Shown here: positions 38,283-46,017 of the stretch, one piece after another
How positions within the stretch are numbered: position 1 is the stretch's first letter
How the letters are laid out: the number at the start of each line of letters is the position of its first letter
Origin: Actinoalloteichus hoggarensis
Lineage (GTDB): Bacteria > Actinomycetota > Actinomycetes > Mycobacteriales > Pseudonocardiaceae
Direction of reading: 5' to 3'
Length of the DNA stretch: 64,000 nt
NCBI RefSeq assembly: GCF_002234535.1
Contig: NZ_CP022521.1
Coordinates: 2,666,001-2,730,000, forward strand
The notes under the pieces: generated by a model
The model's input: only the letters and a program-made list of their open reading frames with translations
The model's database searches: none
What the model was told of the DNA's origin: nothing
Program-made: the position numbers and the translations under genes

Positions 38283-38593
38283 GCCCGCGAGCGTCCTCGG
38301 ATCCACAGGCCCCGGCGAGGTCGTCGCGATCACTGATCTCCGACGAGCCGGCGGGACCGCCGTCCTGCCGCGGCGGCCGCCGGGCGTCTTCGGTCGCTCG
38401 CCTGCCGACCGGCCCGAGTCGCGCGGGTCCGAGTCGTGCGGGTCCGAGTCGTGCGGGTCCGGCTGAACGGTTCGTCCGCCGTGTCACTCCGGCCCGTCGG
38501 GTGACTCGGGCCCGCCCTGCCTTCTGGCCCGCCCTGCCACTCGGGGCCCGGGTTCCCGGACAGGCGAGGACTCGCCATCGGTGTTCGCGGCCG
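38283..38593. other. Intergenic region with 15-bp tandem repeat
   Basis: 311 bases between convergent genes (dgt plus, methyltransferase minus). It contains the 15-bp repeat at 38415-38459 and, further on, two copies of GGCCCGCCCTGCC around 38510-38540. No gene is supported. Confidence 0.5.
38415..38459. repeat. Three tandem copies of a 15-bp unit
   Basis: Unit CGAGTCGYGCGGGTC, with C at the variable place in copy 1 and T in copies 2 and 3, starting at 38415, 38430 and 38445. The length is a multiple of three but no credible gene contains it. Confidence 0.85.
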
Positions 38594-39319
38594 TCACGGC
38601 CGCACGGCGCGGGCGACGATCACGATGTCGCGGCTGTCGTCGGTGAGCGGACCGCGGGACCAGTCGCCGTGGCAGACCTCGATCTCGAAGTCCGCCTCGC
38701 CGAGGAGTCGGCGCAGCCCCGGCACGTCCAGGAATCTCAGAGTCGACCGATCGACGCGCAGCGGAACGCCGTCGCGCGTCGCGATCGTCTCGGTGAACGT
38801 GACCGAGTCGGCGTGGACGACCTCGACGGCGTGCGTCACTCGCAGCTCACGGCCCGCGTCGTCGACGACGTCGGTGGGATTGCCGGGATGCCAGTCCTCC
38901 CAGGCTCGTGCCGAGGGATTACGGGTGCCGAACACGAACCGGCCCCCGTCGACCAGCGCGCGGCGGATCGCCCGCAGGGACGCTCGCAGTTCCGCGTCGG
39001 TCACCAGACACTGGAAGGCGTTGCTCGCCATCACCGCCAGCTCGAACTCGCCCGGCGAGTCGATGTCCTCGGCCCGACCCGCCACCCACTCGACGTCGCC
39101 GCGTCGGCGAGCCCGATCGAGGGCCGCGAGATCGGGGTCCAGCCCCCGGAGCCTGCCGGCGTGGCCGGATTCCCGTGCCCGGTGCAGCAGCGTGCCGGTG
39201 CCGCATCCGACGTCCAGCACCGCCGAGGCGGCCGTCACGAAGGTGAGGTAGAAGTCGTCGGAGGGACCCCAGGGGTTGAGGCGGTCGTAGAGCGCGGCGG
39301 CCTCGGCGTCGGAGTACAT
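38594..39319 (-). CDS. Class I SAM-dependent methyltransferase
   Basis: 241 residues. The SAM-binding motif I is VLDVGCGTGTLL near residue 30, followed by LRGLDPDLAALD and FELAVMASNAFQCL. The second half (TRNPSARAWEDWHPG and following beta strands) resembles actinobacterial methyltransferases of unknown substrate. ATG 39319 (MYSDAEAAALYDRLNPWG) is chosen because homology begins there; the frame runs 36 codons further upstream. Single gene, convergent with dgt. Confidence 0.87.
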   Translation of the reverse strand: MYSDAEAAALYDRLNPWGPSDDFYLTFVTAASAVLDVGCGTGTLLHRARESGHAGRLRGLDPDLAALDRARRRGDVEWVAGRAEDIDSPGEFELAVMASNAFQCLVTDAELRASLRAIRRALVDGGRFVFGTRNPSARAWEDWHPGNPTDVVDDAGRELRVTHAVEVVHADSVTFTETIATRDGVPLRVDRSTLRFLDVPGLRRLLGEADFEIEVCHGDWSRGPLTDDSRDIVIVARAVRP

Positions 39320-39452
39320 CCCGGCACGATCCCGTCTCGCCGTGTCGGGCGGCAAGCGAATTCTCCTGGATTCGCGCGGCCGGCGGTCACCCGAACCCGG
39401 GGTGCCGGCGACGCCGGGTGACGGCACGAGCAGCCGCGTTCGGCCTCGGCAC

Positions 39453-39458
39453 TAGGCT
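39453..39458 (+). promoter_or_regulatory. Leaderless-type -10 box upstream of 39466
   Basis: TAGGCT, 7 bases before ATG 39466, with no Shine-Dalgarno between. It drives the methyltransferase-like gene and its coupled acVLRF1 partner. Confidence 0.5.
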
Positions 39459-39465
39459 CTGTGAG

Positions 39466-40065
39466 ATGACCGGCGGCCGATTTCCCGGCAGCGCGCCCGC
39501 CTCGGCGGGCTCCGCTGCGCGACCGGATGCCCTCGGACAGGTGGCCGAGGCGGTGCTGGGGTCCGAACAGCACCGGACCGCCGAACTGCTCGACGTGCTC
39601 GACGGGCAGGTCACCGAGCGGCTCGACGTGGTGCGGGTCGGCGACGACGTCCTGCCGCAGCTCGCCTACGAGGGCAGCGTGAGCGGCGCGCTGGCCGCCG
39701 CACGGCGGGCGCTGCGCGCCGGGGGCCTGGTGGTCGCGGCGGTTCCCGAACTGAGCGGACTACGCAGCCTGCGGCCCACCGCGCCGCCGCCCAAGGTCAC
39801 CGGCACGGGGGAGACGAGGCAGATCATCGTGCAGCTCTGGGACTGGGCCGAGGACGGCACCGGCTACGGGCTCGAGGTCATGCGGCTGCACCGCGTCCAG
39901 GGCCGTTGGGAGGTCGCCCACAGCACGTCCACGCGGCATCGGGTGCTCAGCAGGGAGCAGATCGCCCAGGCCTTCGAGATCGCGGGGTTCGTCGGGGTGC
40001 AGCGACTCTCGCCCGCGGAGAGCGGCCACCCGCTGCCGGTGTGGGTCGCGGTGGCGCCGCGATGA
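39466..40065 (+). CDS. Methyltransferase-like protein lacking SAM motif I
   Basis: 199 residues. The second half matches the C-terminal part of class I methyltransferases: GALAAARRALRAGGLVVA, then QIIVQLWDWAEDGTGYG, WEVAHSTSTRHRVLS and REQIAQAFEIAGFVGVQRLS. The N-terminal part is too short and has no GxGxG-type motif, so SAM binding is doubtful. A promoter box directly upstream and the ATGA overlap with acVLRF1 argue it is a real gene and not a fragment. It may act as a binding partner of the release factor; this is inference. Confidence 0.7.
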   Translation: MTGGRFPGSAPASAGSAARPDALGQVAEAVLGSEQHRTAELLDVLDGQVTERLDVVRVGDDVLPQLAYEGSVSGALAAARRALRAGGLVVAAVPELSGLRSLRPTAPPPKVTGTGETRQIIVQLWDWAEDGTGYGLEVMRLHRVQGRWEVAHSTSTRHRVLSREQIAQAFEIAGFVGVQRLSPAESGHPLPVWVAVAPR

Positions 40066-40790
40066 GCCGGGTGCGCAGCGTCGCGGGCGGCGGCCGGGCC
40101 GTGGAGGTCGAGCCCGCGCGACTGGCGGGCTGGTTCGAGCGGTTCGCGGGCAGGCACGGCGGCCTCGCCGAGACGGCGACCACCGCCGAGGAGATGCGGG
40201 TCATCGCATCAGACGGGGCCAGAGCCTCCGTGGCCGTCCCCTTCGGCGGACTGGCCGACGGCCTCGACGCCGGGCTCGGCGCGGGCGAGGGCGGCTCGCC
40301 GGATCGGGCGGTCGAACTGCTCGTCGAGCACGTGTCACGGTCGCGGCGGATCGGCCTGGTGCTCGTCCGCCTCGGCGGTTACAGCGTCGGCGTGGCGGTC
40401 GACGGCCGAGTGACGTCCTCCCGTACCGGTCGACGGCAGGTGCACGGCCGGAACAAGGCGGGCGGCTGGTCGCAGCAGCGGTTCGCCCGCCGCCGAGCCG
40501 GCCAGGCGCGGGTGTCGCTGTCAGCGGCGGGTGAGGCGACGTTCGAGGTGCTGCTGCCGGAGGCCGCGACGCTGGACGCCGTGGTGCTGGGCGGCGATCG
40601 GACCGCATTGGACGAGTTGCGCGCCGACCCCCGGCTCGCGCCCCTCTTCGCCCTGGCCGAACCCAGGGTGCTCGATGTGGTCGAGCCGCGCAGGGTCGTG
40701 TTGGACGAGGCCGCGCGACGGGCGCTCGCCGTGGAGGTCGTGGTGGTCGAACACTCGGACAGAACCTCGGACGGGGACGACCGGGCCTGA
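40062..40790 (+). CDS. acVLRF1-family peptidyl-tRNA hydrolase
   Basis: 242-residue member of the actinobacterial Vms1-like release factor 1 family, which cuts nascent chains from tRNA on stalled large ribosomal subunits. The eRF1-like catalytic region is LGGYSVGVAVDGRVTSSRTG followed by HGRNKAGGWSQQRFARRR; the GxxQ motif is G135-W-S-Q138. The C-terminal half ends in LDVVEPRRVVLDEAARRA. Translation is coupled to the methyltransferase-like gene upstream. A decayed copy of its 3' end lies about 1 kb downstream. Confidence 0.87.
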   Translation: MSRVRSVAGGGRAVEVEPARLAGWFERFAGRHGGLAETATTAEEMRVIASDGARASVAVPFGGLADGLDAGLGAGEGGSPDRAVELLVEHVSRSRRIGLVLVRLGGYSVGVAVDGRVTSSRTGRRQVHGRNKAGGWSQQRFARRRAGQARVSLSAAGEATFEVLLPEAATLDAVVLGGDRTALDELRADPRLAPLFALAEPRVLDVVEPRRVVLDEAARRALAVEVVVVEHSDRTSDGDDRA

Positions 40791-41142
40791 CGGGGTGCTC
40801 GCCGCCGTGAACGTCGCCGTGGCCCGGTCATCGGCCGCGCACCCTCCGGGGCGAGCGTTCCGCGGTCGCACGTCGCAGGGCGGCGTCGAAGCGGAGCCTG
40901 GCGGCGTCGGAGGGGGCGGCGGCCAACCGGTCGAGTAGAGCAGCCGTCGTCTCGGACGGGCTCCTTCGCGGAGTAGATCGGTCGCTCGATGGGTGGGGAG
41001 CGCGCATCGAGAACGGATCTGGTTCCTCGGCGGCACCTGTCCGCGCCTGCCGACAAGCCCTCGACGCCGTGGCGGGAGATCTCGGGCCTCGGAGTCGTTC
41101 CTGCCGAGTAGGTGGCCCGGTGGAGACTGGAGAGGTGCGGTC
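40791..41142. other. 352-base stretch without a supported gene
   Basis: A 59-codon minus-strand frame at 40828-41007 has a plausible amino-acid mix (ETTAALLDRLAAAPSDAARL) but no ribosome binding site or family match, so I do not call it. Otherwise nothing is recognised until the GGAGAG ahead of the PPOX gene. Confidence 0.35.
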
Positions 41143-41538
41143 ATGGCGGTGGTATTCGATGAGGAGACACGCACGCTCTTGAACGGGAGGGACTTCGCCA
41201 CCGTCGCGACGATCAACGGCGACGGCGGGCCGCAGACCTCGGTGGTCTGGACGACGAGCGACGGAGAGACGGTGCTCTTCTCCATCAAGGCCGGGAGCAG
41301 GAAGGCCCGGAACCTCGCCAGGGATCCACGCGTCAGCCGCACCGTCTATGCCAGAGCGGACCCATACCGATCGGTGGACATCCGAGGCACTGTCGAGTTG
41401 ATCGAGGACCGGGAGAAGTCGCTGCCCCGCACGCTCTCCCACAAGTACGTCGAGGAGGATCCGCCCGCGGAGCCTGCCGACGTGCTCCGGCTGATCGTCC
41501 GGGTGACACCCCAGAAGATCACCGGCTTCTCTCGCTGA
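41143..41538 (+). CDS. PPOX-class (F420/FMN-dependent) split-barrel protein
   Basis: 131 residues of the pyridoxamine oxidase-like split barrel. FATVATINGDGGPQTSVVWTT and VLFSIKAGSRKARNLARDP are the family motifs; the lysine and arginines of KARNL usually contact the cofactor phosphate. Short members in actinobacteria often use coenzyme F420; which cofactor is used here cannot be told from the sequence. ATG 41143 has GGAGAG 7-8 bases upstream. Confidence 0.88.
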   Translation: MAVVFDEETRTLLNGRDFATVATINGDGGPQTSVVWTTSDGETVLFSIKAGSRKARNLARDPRVSRTVYARADPYRSVDIRGTVELIEDREKSLPRTLSHKYVEEDPPAEPADVLRLIVRVTPQKITGFSR

Positions 41539-41654
41539 GGCCGGCGTCGGGCCGCGTGCTGTGCCGGACACCGGGGGCGCCTCCGGTGGAAGGGGATCGC
41601 CGCACCGCCGACACGGTGTCGGCACCGATGCGTCTGTGAGCACGATCCTGACGG

Positions 41655-41734
41655 GCTCGACGTGATCGAGCCGCGCAGAGTCGTTCATGGACGAGCTGGA
41701 TGAGGCCGCGCGCCGGGCACCCGCCATCGAGGCG
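41655..41734 (+). pseudogene. Decayed duplicate of the acVLRF1 3' end
   Basis: 80 bases align with 40670-40740 of the acVLRF1 gene. By hand, 27 of 31 bases match, then a 10-base insertion, then 30 of 37 match. The copy reads LDVIEPRRVV, changes frame, then LDEAARRAPAIEA, against LDVVEPRRVVLDEAARRALAVE in the intact gene. It is a remnant of a partial duplication. Confidence 0.8.
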
Positions 41735-41762
41735 AGCCGTACGATCCGGCGTCGACCGGTCA

Positions 41763-41837
41763 GAGTCGACCGGTCCTGAGTCGACCGTCCCGGAGCTGAG
41801 CGGCCTTGGCCGGACCCGCTCGGAGTCGACCGGGCAC
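41763..41837. repeat. Degenerate 15-bp tandem repeat
   Basis: Units beginning GAGTCGACCG at 41763, 41778 and 41823, with a degenerate unit at 41793 (GAGCTGAGCGG) and a poor one at 41808, all in 15-base register. A partial GTCGACCG precedes at 41751. Confidence 0.6.
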
Positions 41838-41976
41838 CGCTTGTGGACCTCGTCCGGTCGCCCACGAAGCTTCGGTCCGGCGACGTCGGGGTCATGCCGC
41901 TTGTCGCGGCGGCAGAATCGCCGGTCGGTACTCGGCTCAGGCCCGGCGGGTCGGAACCGAGCCCGGGCCGGGAACG

Positions 41977-42135
41977 ATGATGGGGCCGGAGCTTCTCGAC
42001 TGGTGCACGACCACCATCACGGGCCTCGAAATCGCCGAGCACCCGCTCGTCGCCGGGCATCACACCCCGGAAGACCAGCCCGACGCGATCGCCGCTTCCC
42101 TCGCGGCCTGGCTGGACCGCCACGACCTGCGATGA
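41977..42135 (+). pseudogene. C-terminal fragment of a haloalkane dehalogenase-like hydrolase
   Basis: 53 codons from ATG 41977 encode TTITGLEIAEHPLVAGHHTP followed by EDQPDAIAASLAAWLDRHDL. This resembles the last strand, the catalytic His loop and the final helix of haloalkane dehalogenase-type alpha/beta hydrolases. The rest of the enzyme is absent upstream. It could be a genuine tiny gene, but a remnant is more likely. Confidence 0.55.
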
Positions 42136-42435
42136 GGATCGTGTCGGGCGGTTCCGGGTGCGACCGTGCCGCCCGACACGGTGGCGATGGTCACATGGCT
42201 CGCCTGATCGGTGCGTCGGCGCGCGATGGAATCGGGTTCCGCCGGCCCCGACGCCCATGACCACCGCAGGGAGGCCCGGCGGCGCTCGGGGCGATGGAGC
42301 GGCGGCGGGACCCGGTCAGCCGAGTGGAGTGACGTACGCGACCTCACCACGTGGCCGTCGCTCGCGGCGCATGGTGAACCGACGCGCCCGCTCGACTGCG
42401 GACTCGGCGTCGCGAAACCCCGTTGATCCGACCCG

Positions 42436-42546
42436 TACACTGGGATGCGTGGTCCGCATCGATTGACCTATGGGCAGGCTCGTCGTGTTCTCGACGAGCG
42501 GCTCTCTCATGCCCGTGACCACACGTCTCTTTCTCGGAGTTCTCTC
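42436..42546 (+). promoter_or_regulatory. Structured leader of the ABC-F gene
   Basis: TACACT at 42436-42441 is a -10 candidate placing transcription start near 42449, where GTG begins the five-codon frame VVRID (stop 42464-42466). A perfect 8-bp hairpin follows (GCTCGTCG/CGACGAGC, 42478-42499), then GGAG and the TTG start at 42547. Mini-frame, hairpin, gene is the layout of ribosome-mediated attenuation; whether it works that way is untested. Confidence 0.45.
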
Positions 42547-44175
42547 TTGATCACTGCGACCGATCTCGAACTGCGCGCGGGTTCGCGCATCCTGCTCGCG
42601 GGCGCGACCCTGCGGGTACAGGGCGGCGACCGCATCGGCCTCGTCGGCCGCAACGGTGCGGGCAAGACCACCACGCTGAAGGTGCTGGCAGGCGAGGGGG
42701 CGCCCTACGGAGGCGAGGCCCGCCGCACCGGTGAGCTGGGCTACCTGCCACAGGACCCCAGGGAGGGCGATCTCTCGGTTTCCGCGAAGGATCGGGTCCT
42801 CTCCGCCCGCGGGCTCGACGCGCTGCTCCACGAGATGGAGAAGGCTCAGAACGCGATGGCCGAGCTGGTCGACGAGCGTAAGCGCGATGAGGCGATCCGC
42901 AAGTACGGGCGTCTGGAGGACCGGTTCTCCTCCCTCGGCGGGTACGCCGCCGAGAGCGAGGCGGCGCGGATCTGCTCCAACCTGGGTTTGGCCGACCGGA
43001 TCCTGAACCAGCCGTTGAGCACCCTCTCCGGCGGCCAGCGTCGCCGGGTGGAGCTGGCTCGGATCCTCTTCGCCGCGTCGGAGTCCGGCCCCGGCGGCCG
43101 GTCCGAGACGACGCTGCTGCTGGACGAGCCGACCAACCACCTCGACGCGGACTCCATCACCTGGCTGCGGGACTTCCTGCGCTCGCACACCGGCGGGCTG
43201 ATCGTGATCAGCCACGACGTGGAGCTGCTGGCCGCCGTCGTCAACAAGGTGTGGTTCCTCGACGCCACCCGCAGCGAGGTCGACATCTACAACATGGAGT
43301 GGAAGCGCTACCTGGAGGCGCGGGCCACCGACGAGAAGCGGCGGCGCCGTGAGCGTGCCAACGCCGAGAAGAAGGCGTCCGCCCTGATGGCGCAGGCGGA
43401 CAAGATGCGAGCCAAGGCCACGAAGGCCGTCGCGGCGCAGAACATGGCCAAGCGCGCGGACAAGCTGCTCGCGGGCCTGGACGAGCAGCGGGTCTCCGAC
43501 AAGGTCGCCAGGATCGTCTTCCCGGCTCCCGCCTCCTGCGGTCGGACGCCGCTGACCGCCGAGGGCCTGTCGAAGTCGTACGGTTCGCTGGAGATCTTCA
43601 CCGGCGTCGACCTGGCCGTCGACCGTGGTTCCCGGGTGGTGGTGCTGGGACTCAACGGTGCGGGCAAGACGACCCTGCTGCGGATGCTCGGCGGCCGTGA
43701 GACGCCCGACGCGGGGTCGGTGATCCCCGGACACGGCCTGCGGATCGGCTACTACGCCCAGGAACACGAGACGCTGGACCACTCGGCGAGCGTCTGGGAG
43801 AACATCCAGCACGCCGCTCCGGACGCGCCCGCCCAACAGCTCAGGACCCTGCTCGGCGCCTTCCTGTTCACCGGGGAGCAGCTCGATCAGCCCGCGGGCA
43901 CGCTGTCCGGCGGCGAGAAGACCCGGCTGGCCCTGGCGGGCCTGGTGTCCAGCGCGGCCAACGTCCTGCTGCTCGACGAGCCGACCAACAACCTCGACCC
44001 GGCGAGTCGGGAACAGGTGCTCGAGGCGCTGCGGACCTACAAGGGTGCGGTGATCCTTGTGACACACGACCCGGGGGCGGTGCAAGCACTCGAACCCGAA
44101 CGGGTGATTCTTCTGCCGGACGGCACTGAGGATCACTGGTCTGAGGATTATCTGGAGCTGGTACAGCTCGCCTGA
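42547..44175 (+). CDS. ABC-F family ribosome-associated ATPase
   Basis: 542 residues with two ATPase domains and no membrane segment: Walker A motifs GLVGRNGAGKTTT and VLGLNGAGKTTLL, signatures LSGGQRRRVELAR and LSGGEKTRLALAG, Walker B LLDEPTNHLD and LLDEPTNNLD. Between them lies a charged linker (ATDEKRRRRERANAEKKA) that reaches into the ribosome in this family. Start TTG 42547 has GGAG 7 bases before it; the frame is open back to ATG 42445. Length and neighbours match M. tuberculosis Rv1473, proposed to protect against macrolide-type drugs (from memory). Confidence 0.9.
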   Translation: MITATDLELRAGSRILLAGATLRVQGGDRIGLVGRNGAGKTTTLKVLAGEGAPYGGEARRTGELGYLPQDPREGDLSVSAKDRVLSARGLDALLHEMEKAQNAMAELVDERKRDEAIRKYGRLEDRFSSLGGYAAESEAARICSNLGLADRILNQPLSTLSGGQRRRVELARILFAASESGPGGRSETTLLLDEPTNHLDADSITWLRDFLRSHTGGLIVISHDVELLAAVVNKVWFLDATRSEVDIYNMEWKRYLEARATDEKRRRRERANAEKKASALMAQADKMRAKATKAVAAQNMAKRADKLLAGLDEQRVSDKVARIVFPAPASCGRTPLTAEGLSKSYGSLEIFTGVDLAVDRGSRVVVLGLNGAGKTTLLRMLGGRETPDAGSVIPGHGLRIGYYAQEHETLDHSASVWENIQHAAPDAPAQQLRTLLGAFLFTGEQLDQPAGTLSGGEKTRLALAGLVSSAANVLLLDEPTNNLDPASREQVLEALRTYKGAVILVTHDPGAVQALEPERVILLPDGTEDHWSEDYLELVQLA

Positions 44176-44351
44176 TCGACGCGCGGTGACTTCGTGATAC
44201 CCCCTGGTCAGCGATGATGACGGACAGTGCGCCGATGAACACTTTGCGATGTTTTCCCATGATCGCCTGGCATTAATGCTGTTCGTGTTCGATCATTGCC
44301 CCGACGGGGGCCGCAAGGGGCCCGACCTGCTCGGACGGAAGGCGGGACAAG

Positions 44352-44561
44352 GTGGCTGACCTGAAGAAGGGCGCCCGCATCACCGGCGCCGCACGGGACA
44401 AGCTTGCGACGGATCTGAAGAAGAAGTACGAGAAGGGCGCGAGCATTCGTGCCCTGGCCGAGTCGACCGGTCGCTCGTACGGCTTCGTTCATCGGGTCCT
44501 CAGCGAATCCGGCGTGCAGCTTCGGGGGCGTGGGGGCGCTACCCGAACGAAGAAGAAGTGA
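44352..44561 (+). CDS. Small HTH protein (Rv1473A-like)
   Basis: 69 residues, very basic. One helix-turn-helix: KKYEKGASIRALAESTGRSY followed by GFVHRVLSESGVQLRGRGG. GTG 44352 is used. The same small gene follows the ABC-F gene in mycobacteria, so the pair is an old one. A DNA-binding role is likely, but nucleoid or RNA binding cannot be excluded. The 176 bases before it are AT-richer than the surroundings, suggesting its own promoter. Confidence 0.85.
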   Translation: MADLKKGARITGAARDKLATDLKKKYEKGASIRALAESTGRSYGFVHRVLSESGVQLRGRGGATRTKKK

Positions 44562-44739
44562 TCATCAGACCGGGGTTCGGGCGGCCTCGCCCGGCCGAGT
44601 CCCCGGTTCCCCCCGCCGGCGTCGGAAGCCGAGGAATCGGGCCTTCCGGCATCGGTGTCAACGAGAACTGGGCGTGTGACAGCACGTCCGGAGAACGGTC
44701 GTCGCGTCGACTGCGCGGCGGATCGAGGGAGGCCGTCGG

Positions 44740-45546
44740 GTGACAGACGAACCGGTGGACGTCGACACGCTGCGTCGTGCGGGCGTCCGACTGGCCGTCG
44801 ACGGTCCTCGTGCCACGATCACGTTGGATCGTCCCGAAGTGCGGGGCGCGCAGACCCCCCGAACCTGGGAGGCCTTAGAACGGATCGGGCAGACACTGCC
44901 CGACTCCGTGCGCGTGGTGGTCGTCGCGGGAACGGGGTCGTCCTTCTCCTCGGGGTTGGACCGCGGGCTGTTCACCGTGGACGGTGTCGACGGGATGCCG
45001 GGGCTGCCGTCCTTGGCGGCGCTTCCGCCCGACGAGGCCGATGCCAGAATCGAGCGGTTCCAGGCCGGGTTCGCCTGGCTGACCCGGCCGGAACGGTTGA
45101 CGATCGCGGCGGTGCACGGTCACGCGATCGGCGCGGGACTGCAACTAGCCCTGGCCTGCGATCTGCGGATCGTGACCGAGGACGTGCGGTTCTCGATGGC
45201 CGAGACCAGGCTCGGACTCGTTCCCGACCTGGGCGGCACCTCCTGGCTCGTGCGGTTGGTGGGCTATGCACGGGCCGTGGAGTTGTGCGTGACCGGCCGG
45301 TTCGTCGGTGCCGAGGAGGCGTCGCGGATCGGCCTGGCCAACGAGGTCGTGGCCTCGGCCGACCTGCCCGCGGCGGTGGACCGGCTCGTCGAGTCGGTGC
45401 TCGCGGCTCCGAGGGAGTCGGTCTCGGAGACCGTGCGGCTGCTCTCCGACGCGGCCGACGGCGTCCCGAGGGAAGCACAGGCCGCGGCGGAACGAGCGGC
45501 GCAGCTGCGATTAGTCTCCCGGCTGGTCCGAGGAACGAGCGACTAG
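44740..45546 (+). CDS. Enoyl-CoA hydratase/isomerase (crotonase) family
   Basis: 268 residues from GTG 44740 with GAGGGAGG upstream. Crotonase fold: oxyanion-hole strand SSFSSGLDRGLF and second loop AAVHGHAIGAGLQLALACDL, then MAETRLGLVPDLGGTSWL. Of the two catalytic glutamates of hydratases, the first position is Gln (GLQLAL) and the second is kept (AETRLG), so the reaction may be isomerisation or another acyl-CoA reaction. M. tuberculosis has echA12 at the matching locus (from memory). Confidence 0.88.
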   Translation: MTDEPVDVDTLRRAGVRLAVDGPRATITLDRPEVRGAQTPRTWEALERIGQTLPDSVRVVVVAGTGSSFSSGLDRGLFTVDGVDGMPGLPSLAALPPDEADARIERFQAGFAWLTRPERLTIAAVHGHAIGAGLQLALACDLRIVTEDVRFSMAETRLGLVPDLGGTSWLVRLVGYARAVELCVTGRFVGAEEASRIGLANEVVASADLPAAVDRLVESVLAAPRESVSETVRLLSDAADGVPREAQAAAERAAQLRLVSRLVRGTSD

Positions 45547-45564
45547 GCACGACGAGAAGACGGT

Positions 45565-45583
45565 GACCCGGTTCGTCCGGGTC
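45565..45583 (+). terminator. Terminator after the crotonase gene
   Basis: GACCCGG and CCGGGTC, a perfect 7-bp stem around TTCGT, 18 bases after the stop codon. Confidence 0.65.
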
Positions 45584-45932
45584 CTGTGGGCGATGGACCA
45601 CATCGAGGTGCGGCGCGTGCGTCCGCTCCGGCGATGTCGTCGTGCCGTCGCCGCTCCTCCGGTGTTCGAGGGCCGCGGCGGTGGTCGTCGTGATCGGCGG
45701 GGTCGTGTTCGCGATCCGGTGCGACGGGCCTGTCCGGACGCCGGCGAGCGGACGCTCTCGGCCCTGCGGCGACGCCGGGTCGAGGAGGACGTCCGTCGTC
45801 CGATTCGACGCGGTCGGGCGTCGCTCGGGGGCGTCCGTCGGGCCGCGGGCCTGTCGGCCGAGTCGACCTCGACGAATGTCCTCCGCGGACATCGATCCCC
45901 GTGAGAGGGGTGCGCACGGCATGCGGGCGGTT

Positions 45933-45958
45933 CCCCGTACGTCCTCGGACGTGCGGGG
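45933..45958 (-). terminator. Terminator after the NmrA-like gene
   Basis: Arms 45933-45943 and 45948-45958 form an 11-bp stem with one G-T pair and a CTCG loop, 60 bases beyond the NmrA-like stop. Confidence 0.6.
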
Positions 45959-46017
45959 CCTTCCGCCGCCGTCGACCAGTCCGTCCGGTCAGGACGTCGC
46001 CGTCGGGCGGCGGCCCG

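Larger units (their letters stand above)
45547..46017. other. 471-base convergent intergenic region
   Basis: No gene is supported; translations are Arg-rich. It carries the crotonase terminator at its start and the terminator of the NmrA-like gene near its end. Confidence 0.45.

Noticed and set aside
40828-41007. A 59-codon minus-strand frame with reasonable composition
   Set aside because: No ribosome binding site or promoter box and no recognisable domain; kept only as a possibility in the region note.
42316-44136. A 606-codon minus-strand frame opposite the ABC-F gene, ending in a plausible-looking basic tail
   Set aside because: The ABC-F motifs on the plus strand are decisive; the minus frame has no family match and no start signal near its only non-overlapping part.
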